From SZUA-146 sp963922815 (GTDB lineage Bacteria > Pseudomonadota > Gammaproteobacteria > Steroidobacterales > SZUA-146), in the NCBI GenBank assembly GCA_963922815.1, contig CAWUKD010000003.1:1-64000 (forward strand): 64,000 nt of DNA. The letters run 5' to 3'. This document shows positions 36,830 to 46,286 of the stretch, piece after piece (positions within the stretch are counted from its first letter, which is position 1; the number at the start of each line of letters is the position of its first letter). The translations under genes were made by a program, and so were the position numbers. The notes below the pieces were generated by a model, which did no database searches, was not told where the DNA came from, and worked only from the letters and a program-made list of their open reading frames with translations.

Positions 36830-38215
36830 ATGATGCGCAGGATGGACAAATATGGCCTCAAACCCACACCTGAGCGTAAAGTCCTGAGCGTCAGCCAGCT
36901 CAACCGCGAAGCCCGTCGATTGCTTGAGACCGGGCTTTCCATGACCTGGGTAGAGGGAGAGCTGTCCAACATCGCCCGACCCGCCTCCGGACACTGGTAT
37001 TTCACCCTCAAGGACCAGGGCGCGCAGATTCGCTGCGCCATGTTCCGCAACCGCAACCGATATGCGCAAATTGAGCCGAAGGACGGCATGCACGTGGTCG
37101 TGCGCGGCCGCGTGAGCCTCTATGAGGCACGGGGCGACTATCAGCTCATTGCCGAAAACATGCAGGACGCGGGCGTAGGCGCGCTACAGCGCCAGTTTGA
37201 AGAGCTCAAACGCCGGCTCAGCGAAGAAGGTCTGTTTTCCGACGACCACAAAAAGCCGCTGCCCGCGTTACCGGGACGCATCGGCGTGGTCACATCACCG
37301 AGCGGCGCGGCGATCAGAGACATCCTCAACGTACTGAACCGCCGCTTTCCGGGGATTCCGGTGCGCATTTACCCCGTGGCTGTGCAGGGCGAACAGGCGG
37401 CCGGGCAGATTGTCAGCGCCCTGGCGCTGGCCGAAGAGCGTCGGGACTGCGATTTGCTCATTCTGGCGCGCGGTGGCGGCTCTATCGAAGACCTGTGGCC
37501 GTTTAATGAAGAAGCCGTGGCCCGAGCTATTTATCGCTGCGCGATCCCGATTGTTTGCGGTGTCGGCCATGAAACCGACGTTACCATCGCCGACTTTGTT
37601 GCCGATTTACGTGCGCCCACGCCGTCCGCTGCCGCCGAGCTGGTGGTTCCCGACGCCCAGGAATGGATCGCCGGTCTGCAGAGCCTGGGACGCCGCCTGC
37701 GGCGCAGCCTGCTCAGTACCGTAGGCAATGCCAGCGAGACCTTGCGCTGGCTGGCTGGCCGCCATCATCAGGTGCGCCCGGAGCGCCAGATTGCACAGCA
37801 CCTGCTGCGCCTCGATGACCTCGAGGGAAGACTGCGCTCACTGATCAGAATCCAGTTGTCGGAGCGGGCACAGCGTATTTCACGCCTGACGACCCGACTG
37901 GACTCGCGCTCCCCGGAACAGGCGCTGCTGCGGCTGTCCTCCTCGCTTGAGCGAGCCGGACACCGGCTGGGTCAGGCGATTCGGAGGCAAACGGAACACG
38001 CCGAAACACGCCTCCAGCTCGCGTCGGCCAAGCTCAACAGCGTAGGGCCCCAGGCAACGCTCGAACGCGGCTATGCGATTGTCATGCGGGGCGACGAACT
38101 CATGAGCGACGCGTCACGACTATCCAGCGGTGATGAAGTCACCATGCGATTTGCAGAAGGTATGGCCGAGGCGAGCGTGACCCGCGTCGGAAGCAGGAAA
38201 GGCAAGAAAACCTGA
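36830..38215 (+). CDS. xseA: Exodeoxyribonuclease VII large subunit
   Basis: XseA is the catalytic subunit of exonuclease VII. It has an N-terminal OB fold (SVSQLNREARRLLE, WVEGELSNIARPASGHWYF) and the catalytic domain (LARGGGSIEDLWPFNEE, GHETDVTIADFVADLRAPTPSAAAEL), then a coiled-coil. The start is ambiguous: ATGs at 36830, 36833 and 36842 lie 1, 4 and 13 nt after a GGAG; the second or third may be used. It is divergent from guaB and far from xseB. Confidence 0.95.
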   Translation: MMRRMDKYGLKPTPERKVLSVSQLNREARRLLETGLSMTWVEGELSNIARPASGHWYFTLKDQGAQIRCAMFRNRNRYAQIEPKDGMHVVVRGRVSLYEARGDYQLIAENMQDAGVGALQRQFEELKRRLSEEGLFSDDHKKPLPALPGRIGVVTSPSGAAIRDILNVLNRRFPGIPVRIYPVAVQGEQAAGQIVSALALAEERRDCDLLILARGGGSIEDLWPFNEEAVARAIYRCAIPIVCGVGHETDVTIADFVADLRAPTPSAAAELVVPDAQEWIAGLQSLGRRLRRSLLSTVGNASETLRWLAGRHHQVRPERQIAQHLLRLDDLEGRLRSLIRIQLSERAQRISRLTTRLDSRSPEQALLRLSSSLERAGHRLGQAIRRQTEHAETRLQLASAKLNSVGPQATLERGYAIVMRGDELMSDASRLSSGDEVTMRFAEGMAEASVTRVGSRKGKKT

Positions 38216-38224
38216 CGGGAATGC

Positions 38225-38240
38225 GCCCTTCAATAAGGGC
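38225..38240 (+). terminator. Weak hairpin after xseA
   Basis: GCCCTT-CAAT-AAGGGC lies 9 nt after the xseA stop. The stem is only 6 bp and no T-run follows, so its strength as a terminator is doubtful. Confidence 0.35.
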
Positions 38241-38362
38241 AGCAGTGAACGGCGTCCGCGAACGCAGTATCAGACTACGGCTATCGGACGTCCAGCGGCC
38301 TGCCAACAATCCGTTTCGCCGGCCAGTGTCCACGGGAGGGTTGATCGCGAGACCTTCGGCGC

Positions 38363-38378
38363 CATGACTCGCGTCATG
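38363..38378 (+). promoter_or_regulatory. 16-bp palindrome upstream of the PQQ dehydrogenase
   Basis: CATGAC-TCGC-GTCATG is a perfect inverted repeat 35 nt before the TTG start of the dehydrogenase. Its place and symmetry suit an operator for a dimeric regulator, but none is identified. Confidence 0.35.
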
Positions 38379-38413
38379 ACCAAAACACCAGAACATTATT
38401 CAGGAGTAGCACG

Positions 38414-40603
38414 TTGCAGCATCCAAACCGAATAACCACCGCATTGACAACCCTGGCACTTCTTTGTGCGTGTGGACAGAGTGACCCCGGACAGCCTGCA
38501 CCCGCCAGCGAAACCGCGCATCAGCAAACGGCAAGCGAGGCCTCCGGCGCGAAAACTTCGACTGGCGTTAGTGCCCGCACCATTATTCAGGCCAACGACA
38601 CCCCGGGAGAATGGCTGACACATGGCCGCACCTATTCGGAGCAGCGCCATTCTCCGCTGGATGCCATTACTACCGGGAACGTCAGCAACCTAGGGCTCGA
38701 CTGGTCGTTTGATCTCGGCGTTAGCCGCGGTATTGAGGCCACGCCGATTGTTCATGATGGCGTCATGTACGTCACCGCCACCTGGAACAAGGTTTACGCG
38801 CTCAACGCCAGAACCGGAGAACTGATCTGGTCGTACGATCCCGAGGTCGACAAATCGCGCGGCCAGTACCTGTGCTGTGATGCCGTCAACCGCGGAGTCG
38901 CGCTGTGGGGCAACCAGATATTCACCGGGACGATCGACGGCCGCCTGATCGCACTCGACAAAAATACCGGAAAGGAAAACTGGGACATTCTCACGGTGGA
39001 CCTGTCTTTGCCCTATTCCATTACCGGCGCTCCCCGCGTCATCAAAGGCAAGGTTGTCATTGGTAACGGCGGCGCCGAATTCGGCGTTCGTGGGTACGTG
39101 TCGGCTTATGACGCCGACACCGGCGACATGGCCTGGCGTTTTTACACCGTACCCGGCAACCCGGCCGACGGATTTGAAAACGACGCCATGAAAATGGCCG
39201 CCGACAGCTGGAACGGCGAATGGTGGAAAGCCGGTGGAGGCGGTACCGCCTGGGACTCCATGGCCTATGACCCCCAGCTGGATTTACTGTACATCGGTGT
39301 AGGCAATGGCTCGCCGTGGAATCACGAACTGCGCAGTCCGGGAGGCGGTGACAACCTGTTTCTGTCGTCGATCGTTGCGGTGAAACCCGACACCGGCGAG
39401 TACGTCTGGCACTACCAGACGACGCCCGGCGAAACGTGGGACTACACCGCTACGCAGCACATGATTCTGGCTGACCTTGAGATTGACGGCGCCACTCGCA
39501 AAGTCATTATGCAGGCACCCAAGAACGGCTTTTTCTACGTCATCGACCGTGAAAACGGTGAGTTTCTCTCAGCCAGTAATTTTGTGCCCGTAAACTGGGC
39601 CACACATATCGACGTTGAATCCGGACGCCCCGTCGAAGTGGCCGATGCACGCTGGCCCGGAAAGAAACCCTACTTCCAGCTCCCGGGACCTTTTGGAGGC
39701 CACAACTGGCACCCGATGGCTTTCAACCCGCAAACGGGCCTTGTGTATATCCCGGCCAATGAGGTTCCGTTCGCCTACAGCGACGATCCTCAGTACAACT
39801 ATCAGGTAGGCAAATGGAATACCGGCGCCAACCTTGGCCTCGCGTCCCTGCCGTCTGATGCCGCCACGTTCAAGGCCGTCCGCGCCATGCTCAAAGGTCG
39901 CATCGTGGCCTGGGATCCCGTCAAACAGGAGGCCGCGTGGTCGTTCGAACACAAAGCCCCGTGGAACGGCGGCATGCTATCAACCTCGGGCGGGCTGGTT
40001 TTTCAGGGCACCGCCGACGCACATTTCGCGGCGTATGACGCAGCCACCGGTGAGCAGCTCTGGAAGTACTTCACCCAGACCGGCATTGTGGCGGCGCCCA
40101 TAAGCTATGCGCTGGACGGTGAACAATATATTGCCGTCGCCTCGGGCTGGGGCGGCTCGTTTGCGCTGGGCTACGGCGGCGTCATCGCGACGGAAAGTGC
40201 GCCCAAGGTTGGCCGCGTGCTCACCTTCAAACTCGGTGCCAGTGCCAGCCTGCCTGAACTGCCGGAAACGCTGGTCAGTCTTCCGACGCCGCCTCCGGCC
40301 ACCGCGTCTGCAGACGTTGTTGCCAGGGGTGCGCAGGCTTACATGGTCTACTGCGTGACCTGCCACGGCGATCACGCGCAATCTTACGGATCAGTTCCGA
40401 ATCTGCGCCACTCCGCGTTTCTGCAATCAGAGACAGCCTGGAACAGCGTCGTACGGGAAGGCGCGCTGACAGAGCGCGGCATGGGTAACTTCGGAGAGTT
40501 TCTGGATACTGAAACGTCGAACGCCGTTCGTGCATTCGTCATCTCGGAGGCGAACAGTGAACGCGGCGCCGACTTCTATCAGGACGCCAGACCGCAACAG
40601 TAG
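38414..40603 (+). CDS. PQQ-dependent alcohol dehydrogenase with C-terminal heme c (quinohemoprotein)
   Basis: The 729-aa protein is a type II quinohemoprotein alcohol dehydrogenase-like lipoprotein; such enzymes oxidise alcohols in the periplasm and hand electrons to a cytochrome. The signal ends in LLCAC with lipid Cys20. The eight-bladed PQQ propeller shows the vicinal Cys154-Cys155 pair and the WDSMAYDP and GHNWHPMAFNP blade motifs. A cytochrome c domain follows with CVTCH (Cys647, Cys650, His651). The TTG start has AGGAG 7 nt before it. Its substrate cannot be read from sequence. No PQQ synthesis genes are in the window. Confidence 0.9.
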   Translation: MQHPNRITTALTTLALLCACGQSDPGQPAPASETAHQQTASEASGAKTSTGVSARTIIQANDTPGEWLTHGRTYSEQRHSPLDAITTGNVSNLGLDWSFDLGVSRGIEATPIVHDGVMYVTATWNKVYALNARTGELIWSYDPEVDKSRGQYLCCDAVNRGVALWGNQIFTGTIDGRLIALDKNTGKENWDILTVDLSLPYSITGAPRVIKGKVVIGNGGAEFGVRGYVSAYDADTGDMAWRFYTVPGNPADGFENDAMKMAADSWNGEWWKAGGGGTAWDSMAYDPQLDLLYIGVGNGSPWNHELRSPGGGDNLFLSSIVAVKPDTGEYVWHYQTTPGETWDYTATQHMILADLEIDGATRKVIMQAPKNGFFYVIDRENGEFLSASNFVPVNWATHIDVESGRPVEVADARWPGKKPYFQLPGPFGGHNWHPMAFNPQTGLVYIPANEVPFAYSDDPQYNYQVGKWNTGANLGLASLPSDAATFKAVRAMLKGRIVAWDPVKQEAAWSFEHKAPWNGGMLSTSGGLVFQGTADAHFAAYDAATGEQLWKYFTQTGIVAAPISYALDGEQYIAVASGWGGSFALGYGGVIATESAPKVGRVLTFKLGASASLPELPETLVSLPTPPPATASADVVARGAQAYMVYCVTCHGDHAQSYGSVPNLRHSAFLQSETAWNSVVREGALTERGMGNFGEFLDTETSNAVRAFVISEANSERGADFYQDARPQQ

Positions 40604-40653
40604 GTACGGTTTTACGCACGGTCACTCAGCCTGGCCCACATCTTGGCGAGCTT

Positions 40654-40688
40654 GCGAGCAACACGGCCGGTGTCGGCCGGTTGCTCGC
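40654..40688 (+). terminator. Strong hairpin between convergent genes
   Basis: Arms GCGAGCAAC-A-CGGCCG and CGGCCGGTTGCTCGC pair over 15 bp with one bulged A and a GTGT loop. It is 50 nt after the dehydrogenase stop and about 110 nt after the convergent symporter stop. There is no U-tract, so it is a terminator-like stem rather than a classical terminator. Confidence 0.5.
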
Positions 40689-40798
40689 AGCGCCAATGCT
40701 CTGTCACACCGGGCAGCCCGGATGTTTAATTAGCAGTGCGGCTTCAGCGCGAGTTCTTAAAACCCGCCACCCGTCAGTACTGCCAACTGATCCGCACG

Positions 40799-42373
40799 CT
40801 ACTCCGAGGAACCCGCTTTACGGTCTTCCCAGAACTTTGCATTCTTGATCCCGAGCTTCACCGGATCAAAACTGTAGGAGGAAACACCGGCATTGCGCTG
40901 CTGCTCGTAATCTTTCAGCGCCTTGAGTGCCGGCCTGCTAAGCGCAAACAGAATCAGGATGGCTATAACGTTAAGCCAGGCCATCATGCCCACGCCCAGA
41001 TCGCCAAGCGCCCAGGCCAGGTTGGCCGTTCGTACAGTGCCATAAAATACCGCACCCAGAAGCACGATCTTAAGCACCAGCAGCTCGCCGGGTATGCGCA
41101 GCGTACGCCGGATATAGGCAACGTTGGTCTCTGCAATATAGTAGTACGCCAGCAGGGTCGTAAACGCGAAGAAGAACAACGCGACGGCGACAAACGGCTT
41201 GCCCACACCGGGCATCATGCTTTCGACCGCAAACTGCGTAAACGCCGGACTGTTGGCAGCGAGACCAGGGCCCAGATTCTGAATCAGAAAGCCACCGCCG
41301 CTCGGATCGTGAACGTTATACGCACCTGTGATCAGAATCATAAGTGCCGTGGCAGTGCATACCAGCAGCGTGTCTATGTAAACCGAAAACGCCTGCACGA
41401 GACCTTGCTGCGCAGGGTGGTCAACTTCGGAGGCCGCGGCCGCGTGAGGTCCCGTACCCTGCCCGGCTTCGTTGGAATACACGCCGCGCTTGACGCCCCA
41501 GCCAATCGCCGCGCCGAGACCCGCCATGGGTGTAAACGCATCGGAAATGATCATGCCCAGAATTTCAGGCACCTTGCTGGCATTCAGAGCCACGATGACA
41601 AGAGCAGTCATGATGTAGGCAAACGCCATGAACGGCACAACAACCTGGGTGACCTGCGCGATACGCTTCACTCCGCCAAAGATAATGAAACCGAGCAAAG
41701 TCACCACTACTGTGCCGGTAATCAGCTTGGTGGAGCTGATATCTCCGGCCATGGTCTGAATGACCTGTCCTGGCCCCATGGCCACTTCGACCGCATTACC
41801 GATGGCATTGGATTGCACACCGGGCAGCAACACGCCGCAGGAAAAAATGGTGACCAGTGCAAATATCCACGCGTACCATTTTTGGCCCATCGCTTTTTCG
41901 ATGTAGTACGCCGGACCACCGCGATACTGGCCTTCATCTTCCTCTTTATAGATCTGACCCAGCGTCGACTCAATGTACGCGGTAGCCGAACCGAGGAACG
42001 CCACTACCCACATCCAGAACACGGCGCCCGGGCCACCAAACCCAATGGCCGCGGCTACGCCGGCGATGTTGCCGGTACCTACGCGCCCTGAGAGCGACAC
42101 TGCGAGTGCCTGGAATGATGAAATACCTTTATCGGAACTTTGGTTGCTGAACAGCAGCCGAATCATTTCGCCGAACATTCTCACCTGTACGAAGCGAGTC
42201 ACAACGGAGAAAAACAGGCCTGCACCGAGCAGCAGGTAGACGAGGAGTGGACTCCAGATGATGTTGGTTAAGGTATCGATGACAAGCTCCCGGACAAGGT
42301 TAGATATCGAATAATGGCAGCAAAAGTACCACGGCAGGGCCGCCTGAAACCAGCCGACCAACCTGTCCGGCAA
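40799..42373 (-). CDS. Sodium:alanine symporter family transporter (AGCS)
   Basis: The AGCS family imports alanine or glycine with Na+ or H+ across the inner membrane. About ten hydrophobic segments are seen. Signature stretches include SLSGRVGTGNIAGVAAAI, GGPGAVFWMWVVAFLG and EAGQGTGPHAAAA. The start is odd: by homology the protein should begin near VIDTLTNIIW, but no ATG, GTG or TTG lies there. A GGGAG is placed 6 nt before an ATC codon at this point. The TTG at 42373 gives the longest frame with an atypical, non-membrane N-terminal extension. It is convergent with the dehydrogenase. Confidence 0.92.
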   Translation of the reverse strand: MPDRLVGWFQAALPWYFCCHYSISNLVRELVIDTLTNIIWSPLLVYLLLGAGLFFSVVTRFVQVRMFGEMIRLLFSNQSSDKGISSFQALAVSLSGRVGTGNIAGVAAAIGFGGPGAVFWMWVVAFLGSATAYIESTLGQIYKEEDEGQYRGGPAYYIEKAMGQKWYAWIFALVTIFSCGVLLPGVQSNAIGNAVEVAMGPGQVIQTMAGDISSTKLITGTVVVTLLGFIIFGGVKRIAQVTQVVVPFMAFAYIMTALVIVALNASKVPEILGMIISDAFTPMAGLGAAIGWGVKRGVYSNEAGQGTGPHAAAASEVDHPAQQGLVQAFSVYIDTLLVCTATALMILITGAYNVHDPSGGGFLIQNLGPGLAANSPAFTQFAVESMMPGVGKPFVAVALFFFAFTTLLAYYYIAETNVAYIRRTLRIPGELLVLKIVLLGAVFYGTVRTANLAWALGDLGVGMMAWLNVIAILILFALSRPALKALKDYEQQRNAGVSSYSFDPVKLGIKNAKFWEDRKAGSSE

Positions 42374-42448
42374 CGAGCCTGGCCGTCAGACTCACGAATC
42401 AAGCGGACGTCGCTACGAATCGGCGGCCACGCGATTGTCGTATATCGG

Positions 42449-44188
42449 CTAGGATACGGGCTCGCCTGCACCCTCTGGCAAACGATGTTCTCGATCGATC
42501 GCAAGATCGACAAACACTTCCCGGTACCCGCTCGACCAGTAAACGGTCACTGACACAACGTGAGAATCGGTATCCCCAAGGCCCGTCAGAATACGCACGT
42601 CGCTGGCGCTGGCATAGCTGCCATCGCTATGCGCGCGTCGCCATGTTGCAAGGCCATCTTCGGTCGAAACGGCAACACGGGTTCCTTGCGCATCCTGCGG
42701 AGATGCCTTGCCTTCCAGCACGAGCCTGATCCAGCGGTGACTCTGCCCTGATTCGTTGAGTAGCAGGCGCACCGGGCCATTGTTGTTGGTCAGCAGCACA
42801 TCCATATCACCATCATTGTCGATGTCGCCAAAGGCAGCACCGCGACTCACCTCCGGCATTTCCATGGCGGCGCCTGCTTGCATACTCACGTCGGTGAAGC
42901 GGCCGTTTCCGGTGTTCTTGAACAGCTGATTGGTTTCTTCGTACGGAAAATCCGACACTGCCCGGCGCTCCATCAGGCTCATCACCGCACCGTTTGCAAC
43001 AAACAGGTCGAGGTGACCATCGTTATCGTAATCAAACCAGGACGAGCCAAAACCCGTAAATCGCATGCTGGCAGCACCGAGATTGGCACGCTCCGTTCCA
43101 TCGGAAAAATTGCCATAGCCATCGTTTACGTACAGCGTATTGGTCTCTGATGACAGATGCGTCATGAACAGATCGTCGTCGCCATCGCCATCAAAATCAC
43201 CAGCGGTCACACCCATACTGGCCTCAACGGCACCGCGACCGTTATAGGCCGCCCCGGCACGCAGACCCGTTTCCGTAAAAACACCGTCCGGGGAATTCAT
43301 CCACAAGTGGTTGGCCTCCTGATCGTTGGCCACATAAAAATCCGTCAATCCATCGTCGTTAAAATCGGCGGCGATAACGCCAAGCCCGGGCCCGGACATA
43401 GCGCTGATTCCGGCATCGTCCGACACATCCAGGAACGTACCGCTACCGTCGTTACGAAACAGACGATCATGAACCGGCGAATAGTTATTCGGAGAACAAT
43501 AGTCACGCAGGCCGGCATTGTTGGTGCATGCAATGTCCTGATCAATGCTCCAGTCTACGTAGTTGGCAACGAACAGGTCGAGGTCGCCATCGCCGTCATA
43601 GTCTGCAAAACTTCCGCTCACGCTCCACTCGGAAGCCTCGGTGCCGGAGAACTCTGTGACATCGGCAAACACGCCGCCATCATTTCGATACAGCCGATTA
43701 CTACCTGCATTCATTACGTAGAGATCAACATCCCCATCATTGTCGTAGTCCGCCGCCGCGACTCCCATGCCATAGCCCTGATCACCAACGCCCGTCTCGT
43801 TAGTTACATCTTCAAACCGAAGTTCACCTGCCGGAACAAGCAAATTGCGAAACAGCCGGTTGCCCGTCGACGGAACCGCGTTTTCACTGGCGCCAGACAG
43901 GTGTCCACCCTGGACCAGATAAACGTCCAGATCGCCGTCGCCATCGTAGTCAAGCAAGGCACCGCCTGCCCCGACGATTTCAGGAAAGTAAAACTGGCCG
44001 TCGCCGCCGTTTCGATGAGTAAATTCGAGCCCGACCCGGGTCGAGTTTTCCTGAAAAACGGAAACCGGCTCTGATTCGAGAACTCTGGACTGCGCTATGT
44101 CATCCTGAACCGGAGCTTCGCACGCGAACAGCGCGCTCGAGACTGACAGAGCCAACACCTGCCATCGCCGTGCGCCAGAACGATTCAC
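42449..44188 (-). CDS. CRTAC1-type lipoprotein (FG-GAP repeats, ASPIC/UnbV)
   Basis: The signal ends in LFAC with lipid Cys23, so the mature protein is anchored in the membrane and faces the periplasm or outside. Residues about 45-470 are a run of FG-GAP/VCBS beta-propeller repeats, each with a calcium-type DxDxDG loop (DYDGDGDLDV, DYDNDGDVDL, DFDGDGDDDL). The last 100 residues are an ASPIC/UnbV domain (GTRVAVSTEDG, VYWSSGYREVF). Such proteins are calcium-binding and of unknown role. Its ATG lies inside the stop of the TPR lipoprotein gene (4-nt overlap), so the two are coupled. Confidence 0.88.
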   Translation of the reverse strand: MNRSGARRWQVLALSVSSALFACEAPVQDDIAQSRVLESEPVSVFQENSTRVGLEFTHRNGGDGQFYFPEIVGAGGALLDYDGDGDLDVYLVQGGHLSGASENAVPSTGNRLFRNLLVPAGELRFEDVTNETGVGDQGYGMGVAAADYDNDGDVDLYVMNAGSNRLYRNDGGVFADVTEFSGTEASEWSVSGSFADYDGDGDLDLFVANYVDWSIDQDIACTNNAGLRDYCSPNNYSPVHDRLFRNDGSGTFLDVSDDAGISAMSGPGLGVIAADFNDDGLTDFYVANDQEANHLWMNSPDGVFTETGLRAGAAYNGRGAVEASMGVTAGDFDGDGDDDLFMTHLSSETNTLYVNDGYGNFSDGTERANLGAASMRFTGFGSSWFDYDNDGHLDLFVANGAVMSLMERRAVSDFPYEETNQLFKNTGNGRFTDVSMQAGAAMEMPEVSRGAAFGDIDNDGDMDVLLTNNNGPVRLLLNESGQSHRWIRLVLEGKASPQDAQGTRVAVSTEDGLATWRRAHSDGSYASASDVRILTGLGDTDSHVVSVTVYWSSGYREVFVDLAIDREHRLPEGAGEPVS

Positions 44189-45627
44189 CGGCGACCTCTG
44201 GCTTGTTGCAATGCCTGCAGGCCCGCACGCAGATTTGGCAGCAAGTCGTCACGGCCCGTGTTTCCGGCGATCGTCACCGCACGCTGAAGCGCCGCTTCGG
44301 CCGCCTCGATATTTCGCGTACCCGTATAGGCGACCGCCAGTGACCGGAGGTACTCGGGTGTGCGACCGTCTTCCGGCTCCAGTATCCGTGAAAATTGCTC
44401 TATCGCCTGGCGGTGATTGCCCATATTCAAATAAGCGTTTCCAAGGTGAAAACCAGCGGTGCGATTTAACGGATCGCCCTCAATCGCCTTTTTATACTGC
44501 CTTATCGCCTCACTGCGTTTACCTGATAGCTCAAGAGCCGCACCCAGATTCACATAGGCGTCCGTATAGTCCGGATCAATCCCCACGGCATCCCGAAACG
44601 CGCGAGCCGCCTCGTCATAGCGACGCTGCCTGAGACGCAGCGTACCGAGGTTGTTGTGCAGCTGAACCAGCTCAGGATCCAGCGCGATACCCTGCCGAAA
44701 ATGCGATTCGGCCTGTTCAATGTTGCCCATCATTCCATGCGCGGTGATCAACAGACTGTGGGTATTTGCGTTTGAGGCATCGCGGGCGAGTGCGCGCTCC
44801 AGATCGTCGATTGCCCTGCTCACCCGGCCCTGCGCTATATTTCGCTGACCGCGATTGATGAGCCCCTGCTTGCTGCTATTCAGATTCTGCATTTCCTCGA
44901 CCAGCGTGTCAGTCACCTCGGGCACCCGCGTCCTGAACGTCTCGAAGAAAGCGAGCTGTCTGTCAGTTTTTTCGAGGTCGCCCCGCTGGCGATAAGCTTC
45001 GGCCAAAGCGTAGTGGGCAGCGCCATATGGCCCTCTGCGATTGACCGCTGCCACAAGCAGCTCGATTCGCTTGTCGCTCGACTCGTCGGGAACAAGCTGA
45101 CTTAGCCCGAACAGCGCCTGCGGAAGATTGGGATCACTTTCGAGTAACGTTTCGTAGGCTTCCCGACTCTCGTCATTCTGCCCTGCATCCGCAAGCGTTT
45201 CCGCCAGCCTGATCGCAGCCGGCAAGTACTGTGGATCAAGCACCACCGCTCGCCGCAGGGCTTCAATAGCGTCATCCCGCTCCCCAAGATTGAGTAGCAC
45301 AAGGGCGTGTAAGTAGGCCCAGCGAAACTCATCGGGTGCCAGCAGGCGCGCCCTTTGGTAGTAAACCGAAGCGGTAGGGTACTGCAGATAGGTGTGCAGC
45401 AGCATGGCCAGAGCACCATTGGTTTGCGAAGTCCGGGGCGCCGCTTCCCACTGCCCGTACGCCAGCTGAATCTGTTGGGATACGGCCGTCTCAAAACCAT
45501 CCAGCACCAGAGCGGGCCCTTCCGGCAGCTGGCCCTTGTCGACGGACAAAGGACAACCGGTGATCGCAATCGCGAGCACGACTATCGATAGCACTTGTGT
45601 AAAAAATCGCCACATTCGAGACGTCAT
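44185..45627 (-). CDS. TPR-repeat lipoprotein
   Basis: The 480-aa protein has a lipoprotein signal ending in ITGC (Cys25) and then about nine tetratricopeptide repeats (for example PEDGRTPEYLRSLAVAYTGT near the end and ALVLLNLGERDDAIEALRRA near residue 110). TPRs bind other proteins; here the partner is probably the CRTAC1 lipoprotein encoded next, whose start overlaps this stop by 4 nt. It is likely a membrane-anchored assembly or tethering factor. No enzyme motif is present. Confidence 0.85.
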   Translation of the reverse strand: MTSRMWRFFTQVLSIVVLAIAITGCPLSVDKGQLPEGPALVLDGFETAVSQQIQLAYGQWEAAPRTSQTNGALAMLLHTYLQYPTASVYYQRARLLAPDEFRWAYLHALVLLNLGERDDAIEALRRAVVLDPQYLPAAIRLAETLADAGQNDESREAYETLLESDPNLPQALFGLSQLVPDESSDKRIELLVAAVNRRGPYGAAHYALAEAYRQRGDLEKTDRQLAFFETFRTRVPEVTDTLVEEMQNLNSSKQGLINRGQRNIAQGRVSRAIDDLERALARDASNANTHSLLITAHGMMGNIEQAESHFRQGIALDPELVQLHNNLGTLRLRQRRYDEAARAFRDAVGIDPDYTDAYVNLGAALELSGKRSEAIRQYKKAIEGDPLNRTAGFHLGNAYLNMGNHRQAIEQFSRILEPEDGRTPEYLRSLAVAYTGTRNIEAAEAALQRAVTIAGNTGRDDLLPNLRAGLQALQQARGRR

Positions 45628-46286
45628 AGATAACTACCATTAGTGCGTGAACAGCCAGGGCGCGCTATTCCTGATCTGCCGCCTGGTGAGATGCCGGCAA
45701 TACGCGTACGCCCCCACCATCGAAGAGCGCTTCAGCGTCGAATCATAACCAATAATCCTGCCATTATTGAATCGGCGTCGGCTCTGGTCAGATAGGGCGC
45801 ATCGAATGGATTAACGCTCGAAATCGCACTAGGGCAACTATCCATGATAGGCGGACCCGGCGATACCCCGCAGATCCCACTCAATTAACGTGAAGAGCCG
45901 GTTTCAGATTGGAAAAACCGCGGTTGCCCGTCGTTTTTACTCCAATCCCGCGCAAAATAACCACAATATTCCTGAAGGCAATAACAGTGTTTGCCACTGC
46001 GTGTCCCGGGCTACAACATTACATAATCACACGACTCAGCTCGGCCGCTGGAGTCCATGCTCTCAAACCAAGTAATACGCAGGGCGTTCGATTACGCAAA
46101 CACTTTTCCGGAGCACGCAATTTTTCAGTTATGTTAACTCACATTAACTGCGGGCCAGATCCGTGGCGCGACAATTCTCAGAGATTCTCGCATCTTGCAC
46201 CCGCTAATGTATTATGTCGCAGCAAGTTATAACTACCGCAGTAAAAAAATAGTTAACTAAAAATCATTTGGGGAGCTCAAATACTA
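45628..46286 (+). other. 659-bp gene-free stretch upstream of the VPLPA-CTERM gene
   Basis: No gene is supported. It contains an inverted repeat (GATTGGAAAAAC at 45907-45918 and GTTTTT-ACT-CCAATC at 45933-45947), a CTATC-CAT-GATAG palindrome at 45838-45850, and a pair of TTAACT direct repeats near 46134-46149. The last part must hold the VPLPA-CTERM promoter; its ribosome site GGGGAG (46270-46275) is 11 nt from the ATG. The length is large for this compact genome, so a regulatory RNA or complex promoter is possible. Confidence 0.5.

Noticed and set aside
40736..42091. 451-aa open frame antisense to the AGCS transporter
   Set aside because: A clear membrane transporter lies on the other strand; the antisense protein has no hydrophobic or family pattern.
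45890..46075. Small open frame in the gene-free stretch
   Set aside because: 61 codons with no family match and no convincing ribosome site.
46164..46179. Possible sigma-54 promoter before the VPLPA-CTERM gene
   Set aside because: TGGCGCG looks like the -24 half, but the -12 half lacks the required GC, so the site does not fit.
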